A DNA stretch of 64,000 nt from CAIWHR01 sp963843595 (GTDB taxonomy: Bacteria > Pseudomonadota > Gammaproteobacteria > Burkholderiales > Casimicrobiaceae): assembly GCA_963843595.1 (NCBI GenBank), contig CAWJLG010000008.1, positions 372,001 through 436,000 on the forward strand, in the 5' to 3' direction. The notes under the pieces were generated by a model. The model made no database searches. It had not been told where the DNA came from and saw only the letters and a program-made list of their open reading frames with translations. Both the position numbers and the translations under genes were made by a program. This document shows, one piece after another, positions 10,118 to 18,241 of the stretch (within the stretch, counting starts at the first letter, position 1; each line of letters starts with the position of its first letter).

Positions 10118-10177
10118 CGATTATAGCGGACCGTCGGCAACCGCCGCGCTTCGGGCCAAGGGGCTCCGCTATAATCG
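10118..10177. promoter_or_regulatory. Divergent promoter region with a perfect 13-bp inverted repeat
   Basis: CGATTATAGCGGA at 10118-10130 and TCCGCTATAATCG at 10165-10177 are perfect reverse complements. Each arm contains a consensus TATAAT: minus strand at 10120-10125 facing the ferredoxin gene, plus strand at 10170-10175 facing msbA. No good -35 hexamers are seen 16-18 bases upstream of either. The arms are about one 47-base repeat apart, centre to centre. The function as paired promoters is inferred from sequence and position. Confidence 0.5.
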
Positions 10178-10249
10178 CCCCGCGGGTCTTCCCCCGATGC
10201 CGCCACCTTCCGCTGCAAGGCCCATGCGTCGCGCCCGACCCATTCCCCC

Positions 10250-11971
10250 GTGAAGCTCTACCGCAGGCTGCTCGGTTACGTTCGCCCCTACAAGGGCGTG
10301 TTCTCGATCGCGATCGTCGGCATGCTGCTCGTGGCGTCGACCGACGTGATGATGCTGAGGATCATCCAGCCGCTGCTCAACAACATGGGCGCGGTCGACT
10401 CGGCGAGCACGTTCTGGCTGCCGTTCATGATCGTCGGCGTGTTCGTGTTGCGCGGCATCGGCTCGTATGTGAGCGAGTACGGCCTCGCGTGGATCGGCTC
10501 GCGGGTCGTCTTCGATCTGCGCTGCGAGGCGTCCGAACACCTTCTGCGGCTCCCCACGCCGTTCTACGACGCAAGCTCCGCCGGCCACCTGCTCTCGAAA
10601 GTGACCTTCGACGCGCAGCAGGTCGCCGCGGCCGCGTCGGAGGCGGTCACCGTCAGCATCCGCAACACGCTGACGATCACCTTCATGCTCGCGTACCTCC
10701 TGTGGATGAACTGGCAGCTGACGCTGATCGCGCTGGCGGCGTTCCCGCTGGTCGGTCTCGCGATCCGCAGCATCAACAAGCGCTTGAAGCGGGTCAGCGC
10801 GCTGGTCCAGGAGCGCACCGGCGCTCTCACTCATGCGCTCGAGGAAGCGATCGGCGCCCACCGCGTGGTCAAGGTGTTCGGCGGCGAGAAGTACGAGGGG
10901 GGACGGCTGCGCTTCGCCGCCGACAGGCTGCGCCTCGCCTCGGCGAAGCAGGCCGCGGCCGCCGCACTCGGAACACCGATCAACCAGATCATCGTATCCA
11001 CTGCCGTCGGCATCATCCTGTGGGTCGCGATCCGCCAGAGCATCGGCGGCCAGTACGGCGCGGGTGACTTCATCACCTACATCTTCGCGCTCCTCAACCT
11101 GATGAACCAGCTGAAGACGCTGTCGAACGTCAGCGGTGTGATCCAGCGCGGCCTCACGGCGGCGGAGAGCGTCTTCGCGTTGATCGACGAGCCGGCCGAA
11201 ACGGACACCGGAACGATCGCGGTCGAGCGCGCAAAAGGCGGCGTACGCTTCGAACACGTGACCAAGCGCTATGCCGAGGACGGCCGTGCCGCGCTTGCGT
11301 CCATCGACCTCGACATCGCGCCCGGCCAATCCGTCGCGCTGGTCGGCCCCTCGGGCGGCGGCAAGACCACGCTGGTCAACCTGATTCCGCGGTTCTACGT
11401 CCCGAGCGCGGGGCGCGTCCTGCTCGACGGTACGGACCTGGCCGCGATCCGGCTCGCCGACCTGCGGCGGCAGATCGCGCTGGTGAGCCAGGAGATCGTG
11501 CTGTTCAACGACACGATCGCCGCCAACATCGCGTACGGCACGATGGACGACGCACCGCGCGAGGCGATCGAGCGCGCGGCAGCGGCGGCGAACGCGCTTG
11601 AATTCATCCGGGCACAGCCGGAGGGATTCGAGACCGTCGTCGGCGAGCGCGGCATCCGCCTCTCCGGCGGACAGCGGCAGCGGATCGCGATCGCGCGCGC
11701 CATTCTCAAGGACGCGCCCATCCTGATCCTCGACGAGGCGACCTCTGCGCTCGACACCGAATCAGAACGCCTGATCCAGGCGGCACTCGATTCGCTGATG
11801 CGCGGTCGCACGACGATCGTGATCGCGCACCGACTGTCCACGATCGAGCACTGCGACCGCATCGTCGTGCTCGACGGCGGCCGCATCGCCGAGCAGGGAA
11901 CGCATGCGGAACTGCTGGCGCGCCAGGGCGTTTATGCGCGGCTGCATTCGCGCCAGTTCCGCGACGAGTGA
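10250..11971 (+). CDS. msbA: Lipid A/glycolipid flippase, ABC half-transporter
   Basis: This 573-residue half-transporter has six predicted membrane segments in the first 300 residues and a C-terminal ATPase. Walker A is GPSGGGKTT (about residue 366), the signature LSGGQRQR (about 470), and Walker B ILILDEATSALD (about 491). MsbA flips lipid A-core from the inner to the outer leaflet of the inner membrane using ATP. The start is a GTG at 10250 (MKLYRRLLGYVRPYK), and the family-typical N-terminus supports it. A glycosyltransferase of the heptosyltransferase family follows 36 bases later, which fits a lipopolysaccharide role. Regulation is likely from the TATAAT at 10170. Confidence 0.93.
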   Translation: MKLYRRLLGYVRPYKGVFSIAIVGMLLVASTDVMMLRIIQPLLNNMGAVDSASTFWLPFMIVGVFVLRGIGSYVSEYGLAWIGSRVVFDLRCEASEHLLRLPTPFYDASSAGHLLSKVTFDAQQVAAAASEAVTVSIRNTLTITFMLAYLLWMNWQLTLIALAAFPLVGLAIRSINKRLKRVSALVQERTGALTHALEEAIGAHRVVKVFGGEKYEGGRLRFAADRLRLASAKQAAAAALGTPINQIIVSTAVGIILWVAIRQSIGGQYGAGDFITYIFALLNLMNQLKTLSNVSGVIQRGLTAAESVFALIDEPAETDTGTIAVERAKGGVRFEHVTKRYAEDGRAALASIDLDIAPGQSVALVGPSGGGKTTLVNLIPRFYVPSAGRVLLDGTDLAAIRLADLRRQIALVSQEIVLFNDTIAANIAYGTMDDAPREAIERAAAAANALEFIRAQPEGFETVVGERGIRLSGGQRQRIAIARAILKDAPILILDEATSALDTESERLIQAALDSLMRGRTTIVIAHRLSTIEHCDRIVVLDGGRIAEQGTHAELLARQGVYARLHSRQFRDE

Positions 11972-12007
11972 CGCGGCGCATCCTGCAGTGTGCGGGTTGG
12001 TGCGATC

Positions 12008-13045
12008 GTGAAGATACTCATCGTCAAGCGCGACAAGATCGGCGATCTGCTGCTGACCACCCCGCTCATCGCGCACCTTGCGCGCGCGCTTCCGGGGGCG
12101 CAGGTGCACGTTCTCGCGAACGACTACAACGCGTCGGTCGTCGCGGGAAACCCCGACGTTGCCCGAGTGTGGGTCTACCAGCGAACCCGGCACGCAGGTC
12201 GCGTTCGGGTCACGGCCGCGCTCGGCCAGACCCGGCAGCTCTTCGCGCTGCGCAGAGAAGGCTTCGATGTCGCCATTGCCGCGGGAGGCGAGGAATCCCC
12301 GCGTGCGATCGCCCGGGCACTCGCGGTGGGTGCCGCGCGCACGATCGCTTTCGTTGCGGATCCGGCGCGCTTTCGCCGGCTCAGCGATCCGGTGAGCCCC
12401 CCCGATGGCGGACACGAGGTGGAGCGGATGCTCGCCCTCGCATCGCCGCTCGGCATCGCGCTTCCGGCGCGCAGCCCCGACCCGATTTTTAGGGTACCCG
12501 AAGCGTGGCGGGATTCCGCTCGCGCGTGGCTCGCGGGCGCGGGGCTCGCGCCTGGGAGCTATGTGGTGATTGGCCTGTCGGCGCGCGATGCGCAGCGTCA
12601 GCCCGCCTCGGCGCAGGTGCGCCGGTGGGCGCAGCGATTGCACCGTGACTACGGCCTTGCGACGGTGCTCCATTTCGCGCCGGGTGACGCGCGGAATGCA
12701 GCGTACCCCGGCAGCGAGCAGGTCGCGGCGGAAATTCTCGCCGACGCGCCGCCTTACGTGCGCGCGATGCCGGAGGGCATTCCCTCGGCCATCGGCCTCT
12801 TCGATCTTGCCCGCACCAATGTCGTTCCCGACAGCGGCCTCATGCACTTTGCCGCGCTGAGCCCCGGAGGGGTCATCGGCCTCTTCGCCGGCTCGCAGGC
12901 GCTCTCGTCGCCTGCGCGCTGGGGCCCGCGCGGTCCGCGTGCGGTGGCGCTCGAGGTTGCGGACAGCGTGACCCGGCTCGACGATGCCGAGCTTTTCGCG
13001 GCGCTCGAGCCGCGGCTCGTCGACCCGACGGACAGGGCACCCTGA
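12008..13045 (+). CDS. Glycosyltransferase family 9 (heptosyltransferase-like)
   Basis: This protein of about 345 residues has the GT-B fold of ADP-heptose:LPS heptosyltransferases. The N-terminus KILIVKRDKIGDLLLTTP is the family signature, GGHEVERM precedes the second domain, and VPDSGLMHFAALSPGG corresponds to the nucleotide-sugar-binding DTGxxH motif with Ser instead of Thr. It probably adds a sugar to the lipopolysaccharide core in the cytoplasm. The GTG at 12008 is preferred because it starts exactly at the family signature; another GTG at 11990 would add six residues. It lies in one operon with msbA and converges with the acyltransferase fusion gene. Confidence 0.88.
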   Translation: MKILIVKRDKIGDLLLTTPLIAHLARALPGAQVHVLANDYNASVVAGNPDVARVWVYQRTRHAGRVRVTAALGQTRQLFALRREGFDVAIAAGGEESPRAIARALAVGAARTIAFVADPARFRRLSDPVSPPDGGHEVERMLALASPLGIALPARSPDPIFRVPEAWRDSARAWLAGAGLAPGSYVVIGLSARDAQRQPASAQVRRWAQRLHRDYGLATVLHFAPGDARNAAYPGSEQVAAEILADAPPYVRAMPEGIPSAIGLFDLARTNVVPDSGLMHFAALSPGGVIGLFAGSQALSSPARWGPRGPRAVALEVADSVTRLDDAELFAALEPRLVDPTDRAP

Positions 13046-13069
13046 CCGCACCCGGCGCGCCGAAGCGAA

Positions 13070-14317
13070 TCAGCGGCCGGATCTCGGCAACGCGGCGCGG
13101 CGCTTGCGCTCCACGGTCTTCCACCGGCGGTGGACCCAGTACCATTGCTCGGGCCGGCGGAGGATCAGCTCCTCGAGTTTCTCGTTGTAGGCGCGCGTAT
13201 TGCGCCTGATCGCTTCATTCGTGTCGCCCGATTCGAGTGGAGCCATCGGCTCCTCGAAGCGCAGCACGTGGCGCCCGTCGGGCTCCCGCCAGCTCGTCGC
13301 CGGCAGCACCGGCGCCCCGGTGGCGAGCGCGATGATGGCGAGGCTCCTGAAGGTCCACGCCGGGTGACCGAAGAAGTCCACCGGGATGCCGTCGGGAGGT
13401 TGCGCGTGCTGGTCGAACGGGAACACGATCGCGTCGCCGTGTTCGAGGCGCTCGAGCATCGCATCGAGCGAGCCCCGCTTCGGGAGCACGCCGAATCCCG
13501 CCTGGTTGAAGCGGCGCGTGACGAGTCGGTCCAGCCATGCCGGCTTGATCGCGCGGCGCACGAAATGGAACCGGCCCTTGACCTCCGGGTAGTTGCCGAT
13601 GCCGGCGATCGTGGCGACTTCCCAGTTGCCGAAGTGGCCGGTGAGAACGAGAATGCCCTTGCCCTGCGCCTGGGCGGCGACGAAGGCACCGATGTTCTCG
13701 ACGCGCACCAGCGCCGCCCTCTTCGCTGATGATAGCCAGCGGAACTTCAGGAACTCGCCCAGGAGCCGCCACAGGTGTCCATAGTGCGCCTGCGCGAGGC
13801 GCTCGATCTCGCCCGCGGGCACGGTCGCGCCGAACACGCGGTCGAGGTTGGCGCGGATGACGTCGCGGCGCAGCGGGAGGAAGCGGTACAGGAGCTTTCC
13901 GGCAAGCGGCACGTCGAGGGTCGCCGGCTCGGCCAGCGCCACCGCCGACGCGCTCGTGCGGTCGTGCGTGAGCGAGAGCGCGATGCGCCCGATCCGGTGG
14001 CGGCCGAGCAGGATCGCGGCGCGCCGGCTGCACACGACCTGCGGCGCGCCGTAGTTGTCGCTCGCGACCGAGAAATCGGCGGGGTCGATTCTTGCGAGCG
14101 CGGCGTCGCGCGGGAAGAGCTTGATGCAGGCCTCCTTGGCGGCGAAGCGCGCGGCAAGACTCGCCGCCCGACCCGGACCGTCGCCGGCGTCGGCGAGCTC
14201 CTGCACCGAAAAGAACGCGGCCAGACCCTCCGGCGGGGTTTCGCGCAGCAGCCTCTCGATCCGCGCGATCTCAACGGTGTCGATGCCGCAGCGAGGTGAC
14301 GCGGCGGCGTCCGTCAT
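13070..14317 (-). CDS. Holo-ACP synthase fused to LpxL/HtrB-type acyltransferase
   Basis: One uninterrupted 415-residue frame carries two enzymes. Residues 1-130 are an AcpS-type 4'-phosphopantetheinyl transferase. GIDTVEIARIERLL (11-24) holds the Mg-binding Asp13, FAAKEACIK (58-66) the Lys-Glu pair, and SLTHDRTSASAVAL the last strand. Residues 135-410 are a lysophospholipid acyltransferase of the lipid A lauroyl/myristoyl transferase family, with the catalytic HFGNWE at 228-233. AcpS loads phosphopantetheine on an ACP; LpxL moves an acyl group from ACP to a glycolipid. There is no start codon, stop or frameshift between the halves. The gene ends a run that also encodes an ACP, two KS-type proteins, a dehydratase and two reductases, so it may both activate the cluster's ACP and use its acyl product. 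The acceptor is unknown. Confidence 0.92.
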   Translation of the reverse strand: MTDAAASPRCGIDTVEIARIERLLRETPPEGLAAFFSVQELADAGDGPGRAASLAARFAAKEACIKLFPRDAALARIDPADFSVASDNYGAPQVVCSRRAAILLGRHRIGRIALSLTHDRTSASAVALAEPATLDVPLAGKLLYRFLPLRRDVIRANLDRVFGATVPAGEIERLAQAHYGHLWRLLGEFLKFRWLSSAKRAALVRVENIGAFVAAQAQGKGILVLTGHFGNWEVATIAGIGNYPEVKGRFHFVRRAIKPAWLDRLVTRRFNQAGFGVLPKRGSLDAMLERLEHGDAIVFPFDQHAQPPDGIPVDFFGHPAWTFRSLAIIALATGAPVLPATSWREPDGRHVLRFEEPMAPLESGDTNEAIRRNTRAYNEKLEELILRRPEQWYWVHRRWKTVERKRRAALPRSGR

Positions 14318-14330
14318 CGCGCCCCGCGGA

Positions 14331-15605
14331 TCAGGCCGCGCGCACCAGCAGCGCGGCGTCGGTGCCGGCGAACCCGCGGCCGAGAATCAGCGCAACGTTG
14401 CTGCGCGGCGTCTGCGGCGCCGACGACACGCGCAGCGCCGCGCACTCCGGGTCGATGTCCGCCAGCGATCCAATGCCGGGAACCACGCGGTCGCGCAGCG
14501 CGACGAGGGCGAGCACCGTCTCGAGAATGCCCGCTGCCGCGATCAGGTGGCCGATCGCCCACTTGAACGCGGTGACGGGCGGCATCGCCTCGCCGAAGAC
14601 ACGGCGGATCGCCGCGGCTTCGGAGACATCGGAGGCGCGGGTCCCGTTGCCGTGGGCGACGATCATCCCCACGTCGGCGGGCTCGAGCCGCGCGTTGGCG
14701 AGCGCTTCGGCGATGGCCCGGGCCACGCCGTCACCGTCGTCCCGGATGGCGACGAGACCCTCCGCCTCGCAGGCGTAGCCGCCGCCGAGGACCTCGCCCA
14801 GCACCGGCACGCTGCGCGCCTGCACCGACGTCTCGGTTTCCACGACCAGGGCGCCGGAGCCCTCGCCGAACAGGCTGCCGTCGTGGCGCGCGTCGAACGG
14901 CCGCAGCGCTTCCGAGGCGAGCAGCCCGAGCCGATGGTAGTAGAGCTGCATCTGCGGCTCGATCGGGGCATCGTGACCGACGGCCACCGCACGCTCCGCC
15001 TCGCCGGTCCGCAGCGCCTCCGCGGCTTCGATGATCGCCAGCATGCCCCCGACGCTGTGGTTGGTGATGCACGCGTTGGGGCCCTTGAGCCCGTACTTGA
15101 TGCCGATGTGGCCGAGCACGTTGTTCGGCAGCGTGCGCAGGAGCCACATCGGGTTCACCGCGCTCGCGAGCTCGCGGCCGAACGCGGTTAGATCGCCGTT
15201 GGCCGCCATCATCAGCGGAAAGTACTCGTACTGGTTCTGGTAGTTGCCGCCGCCCGACCCGACGTAGACGCCGGTGCGGTCGCTCCAGGTCGCCGCCGCC
15301 GCGTCGTCGAGCGCGTCCCGATGCGCGGTGATGCCGGCGCCCTCGATCGCGCGACCGGCCGCGTAGAGGCCCAGAAGATCGGAGCGCCGGATGAGCTTGT
15401 GCAGCTTGCGATCCTCGACGAGCGCGCGCGGACTGAGGTCGGCGATCTCGGCGGCGATGCCGATCGGCCAGCCCGTCGTGTCCCACTGCGTGATCGGGCC
15501 GATCGCGGAACGCCCGGCGAGAATCGCGGCGAGGATGTCGTCCGGGGTCATGCCCGCGGCGCAGACGGCGCCGGTGCCGGTGACGAGTATGCGGGGCGTG
15601 GTCAT
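14331..15605 (-). CDS. Ketosynthase-like protein with Ser for the active Cys (chain-length-factor-like)
   Basis: This 424-residue thiolase-fold protein belongs to the FabF/KASII family. By alignment to the conserved GP (175-176), the nucleophile position is Ser184 in the sequence TNHSVGG rather than Cys. The two catalytic His (318 in VAHGNGT, 353 in IGHLIAAAG) and Lys348 are retained. KS relatives lacking the Cys act as chain-length factors in type II polyketide and aryl-polyene systems, pairing with an active KS; some can decarboxylate malonyl-ACP. Cys179 lies nearby but out of register. It sits 13 bases upstream of the acyltransferase fusion gene and 19 bases after the normal ketosynthase, so a heterodimer with that protein is a reasonable inference. 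Confidence 0.88.
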   Translation of the reverse strand: MTTPRILVTGTGAVCAAGMTPDDILAAILAGRSAIGPITQWDTTGWPIGIAAEIADLSPRALVEDRKLHKLIRRSDLLGLYAAGRAIEGAGITAHRDALDDAAAATWSDRTGVYVGSGGGNYQNQYEYFPLMMAANGDLTAFGRELASAVNPMWLLRTLPNNVLGHIGIKYGLKGPNACITNHSVGGMLAIIEAAEALRTGEAERAVAVGHDAPIEPQMQLYYHRLGLLASEALRPFDARHDGSLFGEGSGALVVETETSVQARSVPVLGEVLGGGYACEAEGLVAIRDDGDGVARAIAEALANARLEPADVGMIVAHGNGTRASDVSEAAAIRRVFGEAMPPVTAFKWAIGHLIAAAGILETVLALVALRDRVVPGIGSLADIDPECAALRVSSAPQTPRSNVALILGRGFAGTDAALLVRAA

Positions 15606-15624
15606 GGGCCGACTCGCGGGGGAA

Positions 15625-16938
15625 TCAGCCGGCGCGCGAAGGCCGGCCATCGACCTCTTCGGGATTGCGCAGCACGACGCAGCTGTTCGAGCCGCCGAAG
15701 CCGAACGAATTGGACATCGCCACGCGGATCCGCTGCCGGCGCGGGGCGCCGACGACGAGGTTGAGATCGCAGTCCGGGTCGCGCTCGGTGTAGTTGGCGT
15801 TGATCGGCATCTCTGCGCGGTCGATCGCGAGCGCGCAAACGGCCACTTCCACCGCCCCCGCCGCCGCGATCAGGTGGCCCATCGAGCTCTTCGTCGAACT
15901 CACGTTGACGCGCGCCACGTCGCCGCCGAACACGACGCGCGTGGCGGCGGTCTCGCTCTTGTCGTTCATCGGCGTCGACGTGCCGTGTGCGTTGAGATAG
16001 TCGACGTCGGAGGGCATTGCGCCCGCATCGGCAAGCGCGGCGCGCATCGCCTGGATCGGCCCGTCGCCGTCGGGTGGCGAATCGGTGATCCGGTAGCTCG
16101 ACAGCGAATTGCCGTCGCCGGCAAGCTCCGCGTAGATCCGGGCGCCGCGCTCGCGTGCCATCGCCCATTCCTCGAGCACGAGAAAGCCGGCGCCTTCGCC
16201 AAGCAGGAAGCCGTTGCGTGTCGCATCGAACGGGCGGCTCGCACGCTGCGGCGTGTCGTTGTCCGGCGATACGGCGGAAAGCAGGCAGAAGCCGGCAAGG
16301 CCGACCGGGCTGATCATCGAGTCGAAGCCGCCGGCAAGCATCCGGTCGACGGCGCCGCGGCGGATGAGCTTGAGCGCGGTGCCGAGCGCCTGGCCGCCGG
16401 ATGCGCACGCCGTGTGCACCGACGTCGCGTAACCGCGGATGCCGTAGCGGCGCGTCAGGAGCGAGATGCCGGCGGTGGCCTGACTGCGGCAGAAGACCAG
16501 CGGGTCGTTGGCGGCCGGGTCGGTGAGCAGCAGGTCCGGATGGAACTCGCCATCGGGCGCCGAATGACGCTGGATCGCATCGAGATCGACGTATTCGGAG
16601 GTCATCATCCCGGCTCCGACCGCACAGCCCCAGCGCGTGGCGTCGGCGGCGCTCGGGCGGATGCCCGCATCGCGGAACGCCTGCTCCGCGGCCACCAGCG
16701 CGAAGCGGTGGGGCCGAGTGGAGAATTTCAGGAGCTTGCGATCGGCGATCAGCGCCTCGGCGTCGAAGCCCTTGACCTCGGCGGCGATGCGCGTCGAGAA
16801 ACCGGAGGCGTCGAACACTGTGATGCCGGCGCCACCGCTCCTGCCCGCGAGCAGCGCCTCCCACGTGGTGGCGACGTCGTTGCCGACCGGCGTGACGAGG
16901 CCGATGCCCGTGACCGCGACGCGTCGTTGCCGGGCCAT
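15625..16938 (-). CDS. Beta-ketoacyl-ACP synthase II (FabF-type)
   Basis: This 437-residue condensing enzyme has a complete catalytic set: Cys178 in HTACASGG, His318 in NAHGTSTPMND, Lys350 and His355 in KSSMGHLIAAAG. It elongates acyl-ACP with malonyl-ACP. The ATG at 16938 shares one base with the stop of the dehydratase when that gene is read in its restored frame (TGATG), so the two are translationally coupled. As deposited, the frame runs on without a stop into the dehydratase, an apparent fusion caused by a +1 shift near 17031. It is probably the active partner of the Cys-less protein encoded just downstream. Confidence 0.93.
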   Translation of the reverse strand: MARQRRVAVTGIGLVTPVGNDVATTWEALLAGRSGGAGITVFDASGFSTRIAAEVKGFDAEALIADRKLLKFSTRPHRFALVAAEQAFRDAGIRPSAADATRWGCAVGAGMMTSEYVDLDAIQRHSAPDGEFHPDLLLTDPAANDPLVFCRSQATAGISLLTRRYGIRGYATSVHTACASGGQALGTALKLIRRGAVDRMLAGGFDSMISPVGLAGFCLLSAVSPDNDTPQRASRPFDATRNGFLLGEGAGFLVLEEWAMARERGARIYAELAGDGNSLSSYRITDSPPDGDGPIQAMRAALADAGAMPSDVDYLNAHGTSTPMNDKSETAATRVVFGGDVARVNVSSTKSSMGHLIAAAGAVEVAVCALAIDRAEMPINANYTERDPDCDLNLVVGAPRRQRIRVAMSNSFGFGGSNSCVVLRNPEEVDGRPSRAG

Positions 16939-17778
16939 CACGACGCTCCCCGCGGTGCCAGTTCGAGTCGGGAGGTCGCGACGGTCCTGCCATCGGCGCT
17001 GGCCGTCAGCGCCATTGCCAGGCGTCCGTCGGCAGGCGTCGAACTGCGCGCCGAGCTCGAGGGTGCTGCCCGGCGGCGTGAACGAGCGCACCTTGACCCG
17101 CGTCATCCGCGTCGGCACGAGCGGCGCGCCGGTGGCCGAGTCGGCAGTCTCGCCGGCCAGCCTCATCGCGAGAACGATCTGCGCATCGAGCAGCAGCGTG
17201 GCGGGAAACACCGGGCGGCGCGGAAAGTGGTCGGCGAAAAAGGGCGCCGATGCCGGCACCTGCAGGGTTGCCCGCGCGGACTCGCCGTGCGCGCCCGCGC
17301 CGTCGACGAGGAGCGGCGGCGCCACGCCGCGGAAGCGTCCCGGCGCGGCGCCAGCGCCACGCAGGAGCGCGAAGCGTTCCCTGAGGGCGTCGGGGGAGTC
17401 GAAATCCTCGACCGGCAACATCGCGCCGAAGCAGTCGCGGAGCTCGAGCACCCGCACGCCGTCGACCTCGGCCCAGCCGGCGTACGCCACGGCCTCTTCG
17501 TCGCAGCTTTCGATCTCGACGGCAAGCGTCAGCGTGTCGCCCGGCGCGACGGTACCGAGAAAGCGCGTGTCGCCGGCGAGCGCGGCCACCGGGCGGGTGC
17601 GGAAGTCGACGTGCGCCATCGCGACCCACGCGGCCAGCTGGCCCGTCGCCTCGGCGACGAGGCAGGCCGGAAACGACGGCACGTCCGCCGGCACCGCGAA
17701 CGTGCCGCGGGCACGCCTGCCCGGCTCGAATGCGGTGATCCGATCGACGAACGAGAACGCCGCGAAATGATCCGTCAT
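16938..17778 (-). CDS. Double-hotdog 3-hydroxyacyl-ACP dehydratase (one +1 frameshift)
   Basis: The restored product is about 279 residues with two hotdog domains. Domain 2 contains FFADHFPRRPVFPATLLLDA, with His184 and Asp198 in the FabA-type arrangement. Domain 1 has only the Glu side of a FabZ-like motif (Glu43, LVAEATGQLAAW) and lacks the His. It would dehydrate 3-hydroxyacyl-ACP. Near 17031 the frame shifts by one extra base. Before it the protein reads GSTLELGAQFDA. After it the sensible frame continues DGRLAMALTASADGRTVAT and stops at 16938, overlapping the KS ATG. Without correction the gene reads into the ketosynthase through an Arg-rich junk linker. Sequencing error or a recent mutation are both possible. 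Confidence 0.8.
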
Positions 17779-17810
17779 GCCGCCACCGACCCTGCCCACG
17801 CGGCACGCCG

Positions 17811-18236
17811 TCAGCCGGCCGCCGGGGCTTCCCGTTGCGCGGCGATGACGAGCTTGCAGAACGTCTCGGGCGTGAACAGCCGCGGAATGTCCTTGACCTT
17901 CATCGGCGACTTGAAGCGGTCGGCGGGCACCTCGGACAGGTAAGTCCTGAGCTGCGCCATGCCCGCGTCGGTGACGAGGCCCTTCTGCTCGAACTCGGCC
18001 TCGGTCAGGGTGCCGCGCGCGTTCTCGACGATCTTGCCCCGCGGGATCTTGACCTTGAAGCTGCGCTCGAGGCGGAACACCATGTCGAGGAAGTCGATCG
18101 ACTCCGCGTCGAGGTCCTCGATCAGCGACACGTCGGGCTTGACGTCGGCGACGTCGCAGCCGAGTGCGTCCGCCACGGTCTCGGCCACCTTCGGGAATAC
18201 CGCGTTGATCTCATCTCTGGTGATTTCCGTTGCCAT
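17811..18236 (-). CDS. Acyl carrier protein with an insertion before the last helix
   Basis: This 141-residue acidic protein has an ACP fold. The phosphopantetheine site is Ser46 in EDLDAESIDFLDM, and helix II continues VFRLERSFKVKIP. Normal ACPs have about 78 residues. Here roughly 45 residues (about 75-120) separate the helix III region from a final helix-like TPETFCKLVIAA. The insertion holds segments such as LTEAEFEQKG and LSEVPADRFKS. The ATG at 18236 is six bases after the fabG stop. It is probably the dedicated carrier of this cluster and the substrate of the AcpS domain encoded downstream. Confidence 0.9.
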   Translation of the reverse strand: MATEITRDEINAVFPKVAETVADALGCDVADVKPDVSLIEDLDAESIDFLDMVFRLERSFKVKIPRGKIVENARGTLTEAEFEQKGLVTDAGMAQLRTYLSEVPADRFKSPMKVKDIPRLFTPETFCKLVIAAQREAPAAG

Positions 18237-18241
18237 TCTCG

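Noticed and set aside
14296..15191. Plus-strand open frames opposite the Cys-less ketosynthase gene
   Set aside because: No ribosome binding site, no motifs, and composition typical of antisense frames in GC-rich genes.
15625..17799. A single dehydratase-ketosynthase fusion protein
   Set aside because: The joining stretch is low-complexity and unlike either family, while a one-base shift near 17031 restores a normal dehydratase end with a stop that overlaps the ketosynthase ATG.
15391..17943. An 850-residue open frame on the plus strand across the ketosynthase and dehydratase genes
   Set aside because: It is antisense to well-supported genes, is Arg/Ala/Gly-rich without any motif, and such long antisense frames are expected in very GC-rich DNA. 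The same applies to 3039-4967 and 44639-47497 on the plus strand.
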